Assembly: GCA_039545295.1 (NCBI GenBank)
Contig: BCIK01000016.1
Coordinates: 310,001-374,000 of the forward strand
DNA: 64,000 nt
Reading direction: 5' to 3'
Source: Udeniomyces pyricola
Taxonomy: Eukaryota; Basidiomycota; Tremellomycetes; Cystofilobasidiales; Mrakiaceae
This document shows positions 37,681 to 49,761 of this stretch, piece after piece. Under the pieces are notes generated by a model. The model was not told the origin of the DNA. It worked only from the letters and a program-made list of their open reading frames with translations, and ran no database searches. How positions within the stretch are numbered: the stretch's first letter is position 1; the number at the start of each line of letters is the position of its first letter. Made by a program: the position numbers and the translations under genes.

Positions 37681-37690
37681 TGACGTGGCA
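37681..37690 (+). promoter_or_regulatory. UPRE-like element, proximal copy
   Basis: TGACGTGGCA, 78 bases before the LHS1 ATG. It shares a 9-mer with the distal copy and matches the full TGACGTGG consensus. LHS1 is a classic target of the unfolded protein response, which makes a functional role plausible. Confidence 0.55.
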
Positions 37691-37767
37691 GCCAAGCTTA
37701 CAAGGTGCACTATCCTCCATCTCCCGGTCCCTGTCTCCTTCTCAGACCCATCGCCTCCTCCCAAAGA

Positions 37768-40700
37768 ATGCGTCTCCTTTTACCAGCACTCGTCGTGCTC
37801 TCAGTAGCTCAGACGACACTGGCCTCCATCCTCGCCATCGACTACGGGGCCGAGTGGACCAAGATTTCGCTCGTCAAACCCGGCCTTCCCTTCGATGTCG
37901 TCCTCAACAAGGACTCCAAGCGCAAAGTCCAGTCCGTCGTCGGTTGGAAGAAGGACGAGAGGTTGTTTGGAGGGGAAGCAGCGGCAGTCGTGCGTAGTTC
38001 GTTTCTTTTTGTTTTCTGGTTGAACGTGTGCTTGCCTCAAGGAGATCCGTTCTCATGGAAGGCCAAGAAACAAAAGGCAATGGTCCTCTTGTCTGCCCTT
38101 CCTTGCTTGTCCTCGCTGGCATCATCCGTTTTCCAAATGAAGCTATATTCCTGTGCCTGTCTTGACCCATGTCCCACCCGATCTCATCTCTACCCACCAC
38201 TCTACCCAATTTAGTCTGGTCGATTCCCGCATGACACCTTCCCTTACCTCAAACCCCACCTCGGATCTCTCTCCAGCCCCAACGACACGACCCGCTTCCC
38301 CTCCCTCATCACCCCTACCTCACGCCACACCTTTGGCTTCACCCGCGGAAACGCCCCCGAGTCATGGTCCGTCGAAGAGCTCATCGGCATGCAGTTTGCG
38401 TACGCCAGAGAGCTCGCTGAGAGTCTCGCTGGCGAGAGAGTCACCGATGCTGTCGTTGCCGTTCCCGGTTGGTTCTCGCAGTTTGAGAGGCAGGCCGTTG
38501 AGGATGCACTGGATATTGCAGGCTTGAATTCGGTTGGACTTGTCAATGACGGAACTGCTGGTGAGTACTGCTCCTCGAATTTTTAGGCTTGTGCAGTCCT
38601 GACAACAAGATACAAGCAAAGTGGCGAACGAAACAGCTCATGGTGATCCACGTTTTGCCCTTGCTGCGTATTTGGTTTTGACCTTCCCCATTCCCCTACT
38701 TCTCCCTCCTCCCGTCCTTCAATCCTCTCATCACCTTTCTCGCCATCGTTCTCGTCTGGCTTCCTTCCTTCATGAAGTTGCCGTCAATTACGCTATGAAC
38801 AGGGTATTTCCCACCAAGGAATATCACCTCATCTACGACTCTGGTTCCCTTTCCACCTCGGCGACCCTGGTCTCGTTCCACACCTACCCCGTCATCCCTC
38901 CATCACCCCTTCTCTCTAACAACAAACGCTCGAAATCTAAAGTCCTGCCTAAACCCATCAACACGACTCATATCGAAGTGCTTGGCCTCGGGTATGACCG
39001 AGAGCTTGGTGGAACGGTCTTGGACGAGATCATCCGGGACAAGATCGTTGCGGCGTTTGAGGAAAAGGCTAAAGTGAAGATTACCGGAAGCGAGGCACCA
39101 AAAGCCATGGCGAAAGCTTGGAAGGAGGCCGGAAGGGTCAAGAGTGTGCTGAGTGCCAACACCGATAGCGCTGTCACTGTACGTCGCATCGAACCTTCCT
39201 TGTTCTTCTGTTCTCGATCTGAGCATGTTCGGCTTATGCAACAGCAGCAGCAGCAGCAAGGTTGCATGGCTAAACCTGTTTGGTCTAATACCCTTCAACG
39301 TCTATAGATTGAGGCCCTCTTTGACGACCGAGACTTCAAGTCTCGTATCTCACGAGAAGACTTTGAGGCCGCTGTCGCCGATTTGATCAACGAGAAGCGG
39401 TTCGAGAAGCCCATCCATGATGCTCTCGCGCAGGCCAGCATGACTGTTGTAAGTTCTCGTTTTGATTTCATTTTCTGGTCTCATTTGTCCGTCTACATTA
39501 TTCCTATACTTGATGTCATTGTTATTGCTGGGCTAATGTCTTGAAATCTTCCCTCCTCATTGTATCTTTTCGCTGCAGAACGATATCGACTCTCTCATCC
39601 TCTTCGGCGGCAACTCGCGAGTTCCCTTTGTTCAAGCCTCCATCAAATTCGCTCTCACCCCTTCCAACCTCTCCAAGATTGCCCAGAATGTCAACACCGA
39701 CGAAGCCTCCGTCCTTGGCGCGGCGTTCTACGGCGCGACGCAGAGCAGGCAGTTCAAGACGAAAGCCGTCAAGGTGGTCGATTTCCAACCGTTTGAGGTC
39801 CGAGTTGGCTACAAAGTTGAAGGAAAGAAAGATGGAGGTGAGGCTTGGTTGAAAATTGTTGCGCTTTTGTCGTATCTTGGGAGATGAAGACCAAAATGAC
39901 TCATCTTGTATCACATATCTTCGCCCCTCCCCTCCGTCTCTCCCTCTCCTTCCGCCCTCGCCCCCTGATTTTGTAAATTGGTCGCATGCTCAACTCAGTC
40001 CCCCGAACGATCCACACTAAACTCTTCCCTGCTCATTCCAAGACGGGTGTGAAGAAGACGCTCAAGCTCAAGAAGACTGAAGATTTCCAGCTCGAATTGG
40101 AATACGTCAATCCCAGTGACTCACACCAGGCCCTGTGAGTTTGGACGTGTATCTGGCGGCTTATGTTGTTTTGAATTCGTCGTATGCGGAGTCGTAACTC
40201 CCATCAGAACTGACTGTTCTGTGAGCTTTCCCTCATTCTTCTCGTCCCTTCTTTCAACCCCCCCACCCCCCCGACACCTTCTTGTGTCTTCACCGCGGCT
40301 GGCTCTGCTGTCTCTTTTCACGTACTTCAGCCCGTTTCCTACCTCGATTCTTACCGCTGACATCACTGGTCTCAATACTGCTCTCGCCAACCTCACCGCC
40401 ACCACGCCTGATCTTGCCGACCCCATCGTCCGCGTGACGATCCAAATCTCCGACTCGGGACTCGTTCAAGTCCTCGATGCGACTGCCGTCTTTGAAGTTC
40501 CCGCCGAGGAGGCTACGGGCGAGAAGGAGACGAGCTTCGGGAGCAAGCTCAAGGGGTTCTTTGGTGGGAAAGGAGGAGAAGGTGGAGATTCGAAAGAGGA
40601 CAAGCTAGAGGAGGACGACAAGGAAGTCGTGGACTCCTCAACATCGTCAGAAGACAACTCGTCAAAGAACCCTATCAATACTACCGTGGGTGACGCCAGT

Positions 40701-42242
40701 ATCGTAAATACTCCTGCTGTGCAGGAGAAGCTCGTCAAGTTGAGGGTTGCGGTCAAGCAATCAGAGACCTCTGTGGTGAGGATGAGCTCGACCGAGAAGA
40801 AGGAGTCGCGGGCAAAGTGAGTTGGAACAGCATACGTGCATGCAGCTTGTCTCTGCGTCTCCTCCCCCTCTCCCTTCTCCTATCTTTCATCTCATGTTTC
40901 GCCCCTTCATATGTCTATCCCGGCTCTTCAGCCAAATCCTATGCTAACCTCCATCTCGCCCTTTTGTTTCCCCCGTCTCACCCTATCGTACATCTCAAGG
41001 CTCCTCTCCATTTCTGCCCTCGAACTCTCCCGACGTCACCGGGAAGAGGCGCTCAACATCCTCGAATCCTACCTCTACCGTCTCCGAGACCTCCTTTCCC
41101 CTTCCGACCCTTCGACGTCCATCTTTTACGAATTCTCTTCGCCAAAGGAGAGGGAGACGTTGGGCGAGTTGACCAAGGAGACGTTGACGTGGTTGGACGA
41201 GTTTGGATGGGAGGCTAAGACGACGGAATTGAAGAAGAAGAGAACGGTTTTGGAGTATGTGATCGTTTTGTCCCTTTCTTCTTTTTCGTGTTTAGTATGG
41301 CCGCAAGCTCTCATCTGACCTTTTACCAACGTTTCCTCTTTCTACTTTTTACATTCCTGTCTTGTGATCCTCCTTTGTTCCTTCCACTCCTTCTCCTTCT
41401 TGTTCCTCTTCATCTTTCGTCTTCCCATCGGGGTTTTTTTTTCTTCTTTCTTTTCTACAGAGACATCGAACGCCCCATCCAATTCCGCAACACTGAAGCT
41501 CAAACCCGAGCTAAAGCAGTCGAGAACTTCCAAAAAGCCCTCTTTGCCGGTCGAGCTTGTACGTGTTCTTTTCTCTTTTCTCCTTCTTCTTCTTCTTCTT
41601 TTTCTTTTTCTTGTTTTCGTGTCTTAAACACTGATCTAACGTTGCCTTGCTTTTTTTTCTTTTTCTCCTCTCCTTCCCCTGTCCCTCTTTTCTGATATTT
41701 TTTTTTTTTTTTTTTTTTTTTCTCCTTCGTCTCTTTCCCTTCCTCATCAATCCCTTCCAGTCCTCCAATCTGCCAACGAAAACGCCACGCTCGCCCTCAC
41801 TTCCCCAACGCCGCTTCCCCCAAAATACACGCCCGAAGAACTCCAAACCGTCCAACTGACGATGATCGGGCTCGAAGAGTGGCTCGGTCGGATGATGGAT
41901 ATCCATACGAAACTCGCGAGTCACGAGGATTCCCCGTTGGGAACGAAGGAGTTGGAAACCAAAGGGAGGGAATTCCAGGAGTTGGTGTTGGGGTTGTTGA
42001 GGAGGAAGGAGAGTGAGTTGCCGTTGGTGTCGCCGCCGGTTGGAGGTAAGGAGAAGAAAAAGGAGAAGAAGAAAGAGCAAGAGGTCGAGGAGGAAAAGGA
42101 AGGGGAGGAGGAGATGACTCAAGAAGGAGATGATGAGCAACAGCAAGGCCAAGAAGAAGATCAGGACAAGAACAGAGAACACGACGAGGGGTCTACCACT
42201 TCTTCTTCCTCCTCTTCTCGTCCGACAAAAGATGAGCTTTAG
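37768..42242 (+). CDS. LHS1: ER-lumenal Hsp70-like chaperone Lhs1 (GRP170/HYOU1)
   Basis: Large Hsp70 of the ER lumen that serves as nucleotide exchange factor for BiP/Kar2 in protein import and folding. Ten exons: 37768-37989, 38215-38560, 38778-39178, 39308-39448, 39579-39837, 39999-40134, 40331-40816, 41000-41254, 41461-41558, 41761-42242; 941 residues. A signal peptide (MRLLLPALVVLSVAQTTLAS) is followed at once by the phosphate-1 loop AIDYGAEWTKISLV. The nucleotide-binding domain continues with AVPGWFSQFERQAVEDALDIAGL, GLVNDGTAVAVNYAM and ILFGGNSRVPFVQ. The substrate domain has the extended acidic loop typical of Lhs1/GRP170, then a helical C-terminal region with WLDEFGWEA. The tail is acidic and Ser-rich and ends in KDEL, an ER retrieval signal. 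Two UPRE-like sites lie upstream. Confidence 0.95.
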
Positions 42243-43140
42243 AGTACGAAGTCAATCAGTCGTACTCGGCCATCATAGCTTCTTTCTTTCTTCTTCTTTT
42301 TTTTTTTTAGATGCAATGAGACATTGTGCTTCTTTTTTCTCTGCTAGCTTCTTCTTTCTACTTTGACACCTTTTTTTTTTCTCTGCAATGCATCAAAAGC
42401 CTCTTCCCTTAGTATTCCCACCAGTCGCGTCAGTATGGTGTAGACCGTGGATCATCTGTCCAAATCTGTCGTGGCTCTAATTCCGACGCGTCCGAAAGTC
42501 CCCCCCTTTTTTTTTTGTTTCTTCTTAGTCAGAATGACAACTATTGATGTCGAGGTAGATGTACTACTAAATGGAGATGATATGAAAGTGGAGTACTATG
42601 TATTAGTGTGTGTGGGTGTGTGGGTGTGTGGGTGTGGGCTGAGTGTGTGCATGCGGCAAAAGGGTCGATCAAGAAGAAAAAGAAACAAAAGAAAGAAAGA
42701 AAGAAAGAAAAAAAGACAATCGCCAACCAAGACGAAAAGAGATAGACGAAGAGACGGAAACGAAGGAAAGTTAATTGTACGTGGTGCCGATGCCCGTCGT
42801 TGTTTGGTCGACGTACTGCGGGGGATTGATTCCCGCAAGAGATGTGTCAGCTATGAGTAGTAGCTAGGTCAAGAAACCAAGGCAGGCAAAAGAAAAGACG
42901 ATAGGCAAAGACAAAAAAAAAAGGCGACGAAGGAATCAAGAAAACAGTGAGAGGTAGACATCGATTGCCAAAAAAAAAAGGGGGGGGACCACAAAAAGAA
43001 ACAAAAAGGAATATGGAAAACTCCTCCTGATCCATCCCCCAGGCTTTCCCAAGGAGCGAACCCAAACCCTTCCTCACTAACAACGTCGTCAATCTGTTTG
43101 TTTGTTTGTTTCAATTCATCTCTCTTTTTTCGGGGTTGTT
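42243..43140. other. Convergent 3' spacer, LHS1 / 1442-aa protein gene
   Basis: Contains T-rich sequence after LHS1 (likely 3' UTR), a GT-rich stretch near 42605-42650 and an AAAG/GAAA-rich stretch near 42670-42720. No gene seen. Confidence 0.5.
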
Positions 43141-46100
43141 TCAATGATGTCCCCCTCCCGACGAGGCTGCCGACGTCGATCTCGAACCTCCATTACCCCC
43201 ACCGCCACCTCCTGATCTCCAAAACGAGAGCTTCCTTCCCAAACCCGTCGCACCCCCTAGGATACCCCCTCCTCCTCCTCCGCTGCCGCTATGGTCCTTC
43301 TCGCCCGTCGTCAAAGGCGCAGAGTGGCTACTCCCCGTCGTCCCGAGCAAGCGCGCCATTTCCCGTTCTTGCGCAAGGTGCTTCTGAGCGGGCGGATGAG
43401 GATGGTGAGGTGGTGGCGGTGGCGGTGGTGGGGGTGGTGGTGGTGCCAAAGGTGAAGACGCGAGCGGTGGGACAGAGGTCGTCGACGATGCTCCTCCAAT
43501 CTTTCCCATTCCATTCACTCCTCCTCCTCCTTCGTAACCTCCAACCTCCCCTTCGACCTCGCTCCCACTAACTCCTCCACTCCCTCTACTCGTCGCCGCC
43601 AACGCCCTTCGGATCGCAAGTTGACGTTCTTCTTCCAAGTGGATCTTACGCTCGAGCGCGGCGTCGTAGAGATAATGAATGACCGGTTTAGGTACCCAGT
43701 TAGGCGAGAGCTCATGGTCGTCCGAGGACGACTCGTCTGATGATCCCCCTAGGCGATTCGCTACAGGCTTGGGGTCCGAGGTCTTGTACAAATCGTCTGG
43801 ATCAAACGCATCTGCAACGACACCCATCACGAAGTAAACATATACAATTAAAATAGAATAGAAAGAGGGTAAGTAACGTCTCGTACTCCTCGGAACAGGT
43901 TGAAGCTCTACCAACACCAACCGAGACGCGAATACATGAGGACCGAGATAACTTACCATCAGCCTCGTAAGCGTCAATGACCCGCCTCTTGCCCAGCGCC
44001 TTGGCACTCGGTCCATTCCGAGCCAGAGCCGCTGCCGCCTCATCTTCATACTCGTCATCTTGCATCGCCGCGGGGGTGGTGCTTCCGTTCGTCAGGGACG
44101 TCGGAGGAGTCGCCGCGTGAGGATGATGTTGATGGCCCGTCAACTTGGCGCCCATCCGACCAAACATGCCCGGAACAGGTAACGGTCGACCTTTCCCGCC
44201 AATGGGAGAGCCTGATCGACCCGTCGGCACGGCCGCTGGGTCGTTGGGCCCCCTCGGAGGGAGTGGCAAAGTGGACGACGCCGTTGAAACCGAGACGTTG
44301 GTACCATGAAGAGACCCGTCGTCTCCACCGTGGCTGGAGGATGTGTACGTCGTCGTCCCAGTCGATGCAGGAGGCAATCTCGAAGGAGAGTGCGCGCGAG
44401 GACCTCTTAAACCACCAGACCCAACGCCGGGAAGGCTCAGATTGAGAGAGTTACGGGACGAGTTGGAGTGCTCGGTTGCGGATGGGAGAGCAGATGATGC
44501 GGTGGTGTGCGGGTGCGCCGGAGTAGGAAGGATATGGGCGGACGGGTCCCAAAGCGGAGAGCGAACGGGGGAAGGAGATCGGGACCCTCCAGCTACGGCA
44601 TTCGTCGAAGGCGAGAGTAGACCATTAGGTTCACCATTCTGATGTGACAGCCAAGAGCAGAGATGGGCAGGAAAGAAAGAGAAGCAAATCAAAAGGTCGG
44701 ATCTTTCAGCTTGGATATAAATATGATAGAGTGAGAGTCGAATGAGCGATAGACTAACGTAGCGATCATGTCTTGTCTCCTTGCGGCTTCGCTTCGAGAC
44801 GACCTTGAGCTCCTCTTCCTCGACAAGCTCACGTTCAAAATCGTGGAACGACTCGAGGGCCTGCAAAGCCAAGAGATGGGAAAAGCATCAAAGACGTTCA
44901 AGATTCAAGGTTTGACACGTCAGCAAATCACACCCCTTTCTGCCTGCCCTTGTTTCGGCTCAAGTGCGAACTGCATTTGTTCATTTAAACGCAAGCAAAA
45001 GGAAAGAAGGTTGAGGAGGAAAAAAAAAAAAAAAAAAAAAAAGGATCTGAGGGGCGAACCTGTGAAACCTGCTCCGACACGCTCAACAGCTTGGCCAGTA
45101 CCGTCTGCGCCTTTGTCTCCTCTTCCGGTGCTTTTTGGAACAGACCGAGTCCGGGGCTGTTGGGAGTCGCCGAAAAGTCAGAGAGGATTGGATTGGCGGT
45201 TGAAGCCTCGCGTGTTCGGGGCGGGCTCGCAGCTGAGTCGGAAGCAGAGAGGAGAGAGTTCGCCGCTTTGGATTCGGCCCAAGGCAGGTGATTGACGAGT
45301 TCGGTTTGAAGGTTGAACACTGTCTGGTAAGTGGACTAAGGGCAGAGAAGAAGGAAGTGAGAGAAAGAAAGACGAAAGTTCGACAACCATCAGTCCCAAT
45401 GCCAGTTGTCAGATCAACAAGAAAGATGTGTAACCCAACGTACCCTCAGTCGGCCGCTCAATTCCTGATCCATCTCTCCTCCAGCCATGAGCCTCGCCTC
45501 CTGCAAGGTCTGTACAAGGTCTTCTTTCTTTAACCAAGCATCTTCGCACTCTTGCTCGAGCCTCGTGAGATCGTCCCCAACCGTCGGGACTTGCTCCTGA
45601 TAGTACGATTCCTGCATGGCGTAAGTGAGGTCGTGCGATTGCTGCTGAGACGCTTGCTGTTGGGCGGATGCATGATGGAGGGAGGACTCGAGGATATACA
45701 CAGGAGGTTCGGTTTGATCCTGTCAGAAAGTAGGTGTTGATCATGGATCGAGACCGTCGGAAGAGGGTATCGACCAAGAGGAGGACAAAGTGGTTTTCAG
45801 TCATCCGTCGACCAACACCAAACCTCCCGCTTCAGTTTTTTTTTTTTTTTTTTCTGAAATCAAATCCAGAACATACGAGCCCAGTCCCTTTAGAATGCTC
45901 GTAAAGCTTGGTAAAGTACTTGACGAGGTCTTCGGATCCCTGGGCGTCTTGGTAGTGATGTGACAGCTTGCCAAAGACGTGGTAGAAATCAATCTTTTGT
46001 TGGCAGAGCGGAGGCAGCTTGCGGAGGGAGGACTCGAGGTCTGAAAGGAACTTCTTAGTCGAGCACCACTCTGAACAGAGGAAGTCGAAGCGACAAGAGA

Positions 46101-48704
46101 GGAGGGAGAGGAGGGGCACGAGTCACGGGATGGGGGTTAACAAGTGTGAGCAGAAAGTAGGCAAAACGGACAATTCATGGCGCGAAGACTCACTTAAAAT
46201 CCGCGGTTCCATCGTCCCCATCAACCTCCACCAAACCTCCGCGATATTACCCGCGCCTCCTTCTCCTCCTCCATCGCCCGTCTTCTCCACCTCGGTCGGG
46301 AGGAGCTTGATCTCCTTCCGCAGATGCCGCGAGATTCGCTCAGCCATCGTACCATGAACGGGGTCCGCATGAAGCCGATGACCGAGCTCGATGATTTCGG
46401 CGTCAAAGTCGGCTCGCTCAGAGGTGGATTGATAGGCGCGCGAGGGCAAATGGCAAAGGTTGACTGACGAGCGCAAAGACGGCGGTACAGGGGAACCAGG
46501 GATATGCAAAGACGAGTGTCAGGTAAGTTCCCATTCAACACCAGCACGCCACACGTGCTTCCTCAACGAGGTCTCGACGCGTCCATTCCAGATCGCCCTA
46601 GCATTTTAGACAAGAGACAGATATGGACTTACACAAGACATCATCCAAGTCATCTCCATTCTTAGTTCCACTTAACCCCCCTCCTCCTGCCGCCCCACCA
46701 GCCGCAGCCCTCGTTAAGAATCCGCCTTCCCTTACTTCAAACTCTCCCTTCCCGAGCTTCAACTTCTTCCTCTCTTCCTTCGTCAACCCACTTAAACTCG
46801 ACTCTTCCTCTTTATCGACTTTTGCCCCAAAGAAGCCAAACTTCTTCTTCTCCTTCTTAGCGGGCCCCACCAAGGCTGCAGAAGACGGTGGTTCGTGCGA
46901 TGGGTGATGATGAGGGGGGAGAGAACTCAGGTTGGGATGCGTGGCAAGAGGAGAAGGGTGAGCATCTGGACGGGAACGTGGGAGGAGAGGGGAAGGTTGA
47001 GACGGTTGATGATGCTGCTGCTGCTGTTGCTGTGTGTGCGCTGGCATGGTCGAAGAGAACGAATCGAGGATATGACCTCCTGAACTCGCGTGGGAGTCAT
47101 AAGACAGGTTGGGATGATCGACAGTAGAGCTCCCGAATGAAGTGTTGCGTGGCAGGGTGGAGGGTTGGGGAACTGGATGGTGATGACCGCCGCCGCCGGG
47201 CGAGGAGACATAGGGGAATGGCTTGGATGGGGCATTCCCAACCGGATTGCCTCCGGCTCTCGATTGATCTAGCGACCGGCGGGCTAGCTCTTCGAGGGGA
47301 GATCCATACGCGTGGCCAGGGGGCTCGAACCGACGCGCCAGGGCGGCGGGTTGCGGGTGTTGCTGCTGCGTAGCATGACCGATTGGGCTAGAGAACGATT
47401 TGGCGTGATGGCTAGGAGACGTAGCTGAGGAATAATTCTGCGGTAAAGATGATGGAGATGGGGGCACGACGCCTACGACCAACGGTGGTTGGCCAGTCAA
47501 AGAAGAAGGCGGATCTCCGCTGACCCGACCCATGGCGAGGCGTGTTGGTGGTTCCTCGGTACGTTGCCTTTCCCTTGGAGTATCGAGCGGTATTCCCCCT
47601 AACGGTGTCACAGGCAATTGACTTTCTCTCAACTTGCTACTCTCTCGACCGATCCGGACGCTGTCCCGTTCCGAATCGTAAGTGGTCGTCGCGATAGGCC
47701 CTCCTCCTCCCTCAGCACTGCCCCACGTGGCTCCTCCCCCTCCCGTCTGAGATTCGTAACTATCGGTGCTACCTCCCGGACCACTCCCACCCGAACGATG
47801 CCCTGCAGCTCGATAAAAGAGATCCTCCTTACTTGCATGGTGAGAATTTGGGCTACTTCCGTAGCGATGATGGGCTCCGGCAGGCGCTGCTGCTGAGGAA
47901 GGCGGTACCAGTGGCTGCTGCGAAGATTGAGGCTGTTGGGCAGGCGAGGACCGCTTGGCACGCGGCGATTCCGGGGCGGCCGTCGGTTGGACTAGACCTC
48001 CTGATCGGGTTGGCGAAGATGAGGGATAATATGCACTACCAGGGATAGACTGAGGATGTAGTAGAGGATACGCCTGTGAGGACCATGGAGAGAAACCAAG
48101 ATATTACCGGAAAAGAAAAACATGGTTGAAGGGGAGGAAGGAGGGGGGGGTGTGACGAACGCAAGGACAATCAGTTCATCAGCCAGCCGCAAGCCGCCAA
48201 GATGCTATGCAGCGTCCTCTTTGGCCCGTCATATCCATCCAATACCCATCTCCTAAGGACCTCTGTACTCTCTCGTGCGTGTACACGCAGACACCAAGCG
48301 GGAAAGTAGTGGTTAGAGGGAAAGAGGGGGAGATAACGCACCCAGTCGGTATTGGTGTCGGCACCCCCTCCGCGCGGGCTTCCTGCCCATGATGCGAGGG
48401 GCACGGTGGTGACAGCAGCAGCGTCCGACGGTACCGACTGCTCGCCCCCGCGCACGTATGGACCTGTTGGATTCGACGTAGCATGCTGTTCCCATATTGG
48501 TGATGACGATGATAGTGAGGATGGGGCAAGTAGGTCGTGAGTAGAGGAATCCGGGTGATGATGAGAAGGAGGGGGTTGCTGCTGCTGCTGGTGCTGATGA
48601 TGCCTGCCCCCTAGGAACTGGCGGGAGGCAGGGCGAGAGGTTGAGGTTGGGACGGTGGGCGGAGGAGAAGGCTCTTTGGCCTTTTTCTTAGAGAAGAGGC
48701 CCAT
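43141..48704 (-). CDS. Uncharacterised 1442-residue low-complexity-rich protein
   Basis: Not recognised. Ten minus-strand exons: 48342-48704, 46635-48073, 46542-46597, 46194-46463, 45877-46070, 45444-45719, 45060-45335, 44759-44860, 43957-44638, 43141-43811; phases close. Residues 1-550 are Gln/His/Ser/Pro-rich; a basic patch (GPAKKEKKKFGFFGAK, then GLTKEERKKLKLGKGEFEV) leads into an ordered-looking region at about 600-990. That region starts LAIWNGRVETSLRKHVWRAV, continues RADFDAEIIELGHRLHADP and AEVWWRLMGTMEPRIL, and has helical, charged stretches (CEDAWLKKEDLVQTLQEAR; FERELVEEEELKVVSKR) that suggest coiled coil. The last 450 residues are again low-complexity, with LSPNWVPKPVIHYLYDAALERKIHLEEERQLAIRRAL as an ordered island and a 12-proline run. 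The design suggests a scaffold or adaptor, but that is inference. The exon 3 donor (GTGTTG) is weak; without that intron the frame meets a stop. Confidence 0.75.
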
Positions 48705-48832
48705 GGTATGATGGGAAGGGATACAATGGGAGAGAAAGGGGTAGGCGAGACAATTGAGTGGAAATTGGAGTGAATTGAGAAGGATGTCGGGGGAAGGGGA
48801 AGAAGGGGAGGGGGGGGGGGGGGGGGGGGGGG

Positions 48833-48889
<57 letters not shown>

Positions 48890-49761
48890 GGCAGGGCAGG
48901 AGGAGATGTTGGGAGATGGATGAGTGACGACAGTGGAGTTTCCCCACGTTGCGTTTCTGTTTCCTCATTAATGATTGATACTGTTTCAACACCATCATCA
49001 ACATCATTACGCATCAACACATGTATATCTGCGCTAGTTCACCCAGCTTATAATCGGCCAGCTCGCATACACAGACATACATACATTCACTCACTATGGA
49101 GTTCGTCCACACCACCTAGCTTACGCAAGACATATGGCCGTACGTCTCATCATGTTAACACTAAGGTACGTACTGCCAGTGCATGTAGTGATTCGACCCA
49201 AGATCACGGCGATAACAAGGATCCAGAATATGATCGTTCGTTTCTTTGGCAGGCGGGCCATGAGACGACAGTCAGACATTGAAGCAGGCAGCAACCGAAG
49301 CGAAACGCAACTGAGCAAGGAACAAGAAGAGCAAAGGTCCATCCTAGAAAAAGAGAAGAAAAGGAAGGGGCGGGAGAGAGAAAAAAAAAAGAAGGGAGGA
49401 CATATCTGGAGGTGGAAATACACGAGCTCGGTGGATCAAGACAGGGCGACTGGGGATGGTTATTGAGGGAGTGAAATGGAGAGAGAGAAAATGAAGAAGG
49501 GAAGAGGTGGGAAAAACTCTATGAGTGAGAAGAAGAAGAAGGAAAAAGATTATCGATACATAGATGGTCAGAAAGGAAGGGAGATAATGAGAGGAACAGG
49601 TGGGTGTGAAGCGAGAGAGGTTGTCATAGGGTAGTCGTGAAGCAAACTTAAAGCAAGAAGCGATAGTTTGGAGGTTGCATTAGGAAAGGAGGAGGTGAGG
49701 GGGAAGCAGAGTCAAAGAGATGATGGTCCACCCATACAGCAAGCAAGAAGGGCACACGTTC
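48705..49761. promoter_or_regulatory. Promoter/leader of the 1442-aa gene and FLC 3' end
   Basis: The gene on the left starts at 48704 and FLC ends at 49762, both minus strand. The leader side holds a very long poly-G tract; the right side is purine-rich on the + strand (about 49310-49600), fitting a pyrimidine-rich FLC 3' UTR. Confidence 0.5.
48810..48886. repeat. 77-nt poly-G tract
   Basis: Twenty-five G, one A, then fifty-one G on the + strand, about 105-180 bases upstream of the ATG at 48704. On the sense strand of that gene it is poly-C. The length should be taken as approximate because such runs are hard to assemble. Confidence 0.9.

Larger units (their letters stand above)
36675..37767. 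promoter_or_regulatory. Divergent promoter, Ync13 / LHS1
   Basis: The two start codons face away from each other across 1.09 kb. Apart from the two UPRE-like elements listed separately, there is a cluster of short CATGATGATC palindromes around 37135-37205 and an AT-rich patch near 37575-37612. No gene is supported. Confidence 0.6.

Noticed and set aside
47629..47961. Intron at GTAAGG near 47837 in the 1442-aa gene
   Set aside because: The frame from exon 1 reads straight through as SSPNSHHASKEDLFYRAAG into the downstream frame, so no intron is needed.
49121..49466. Overlapping 110-codon + and 100-codon - frames
   Set aside because: They are shadows of each other in the FLC 3' spacer, with no motif and no splice support. 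The minus frame has one hydrophobic stretch, not enough for a call.
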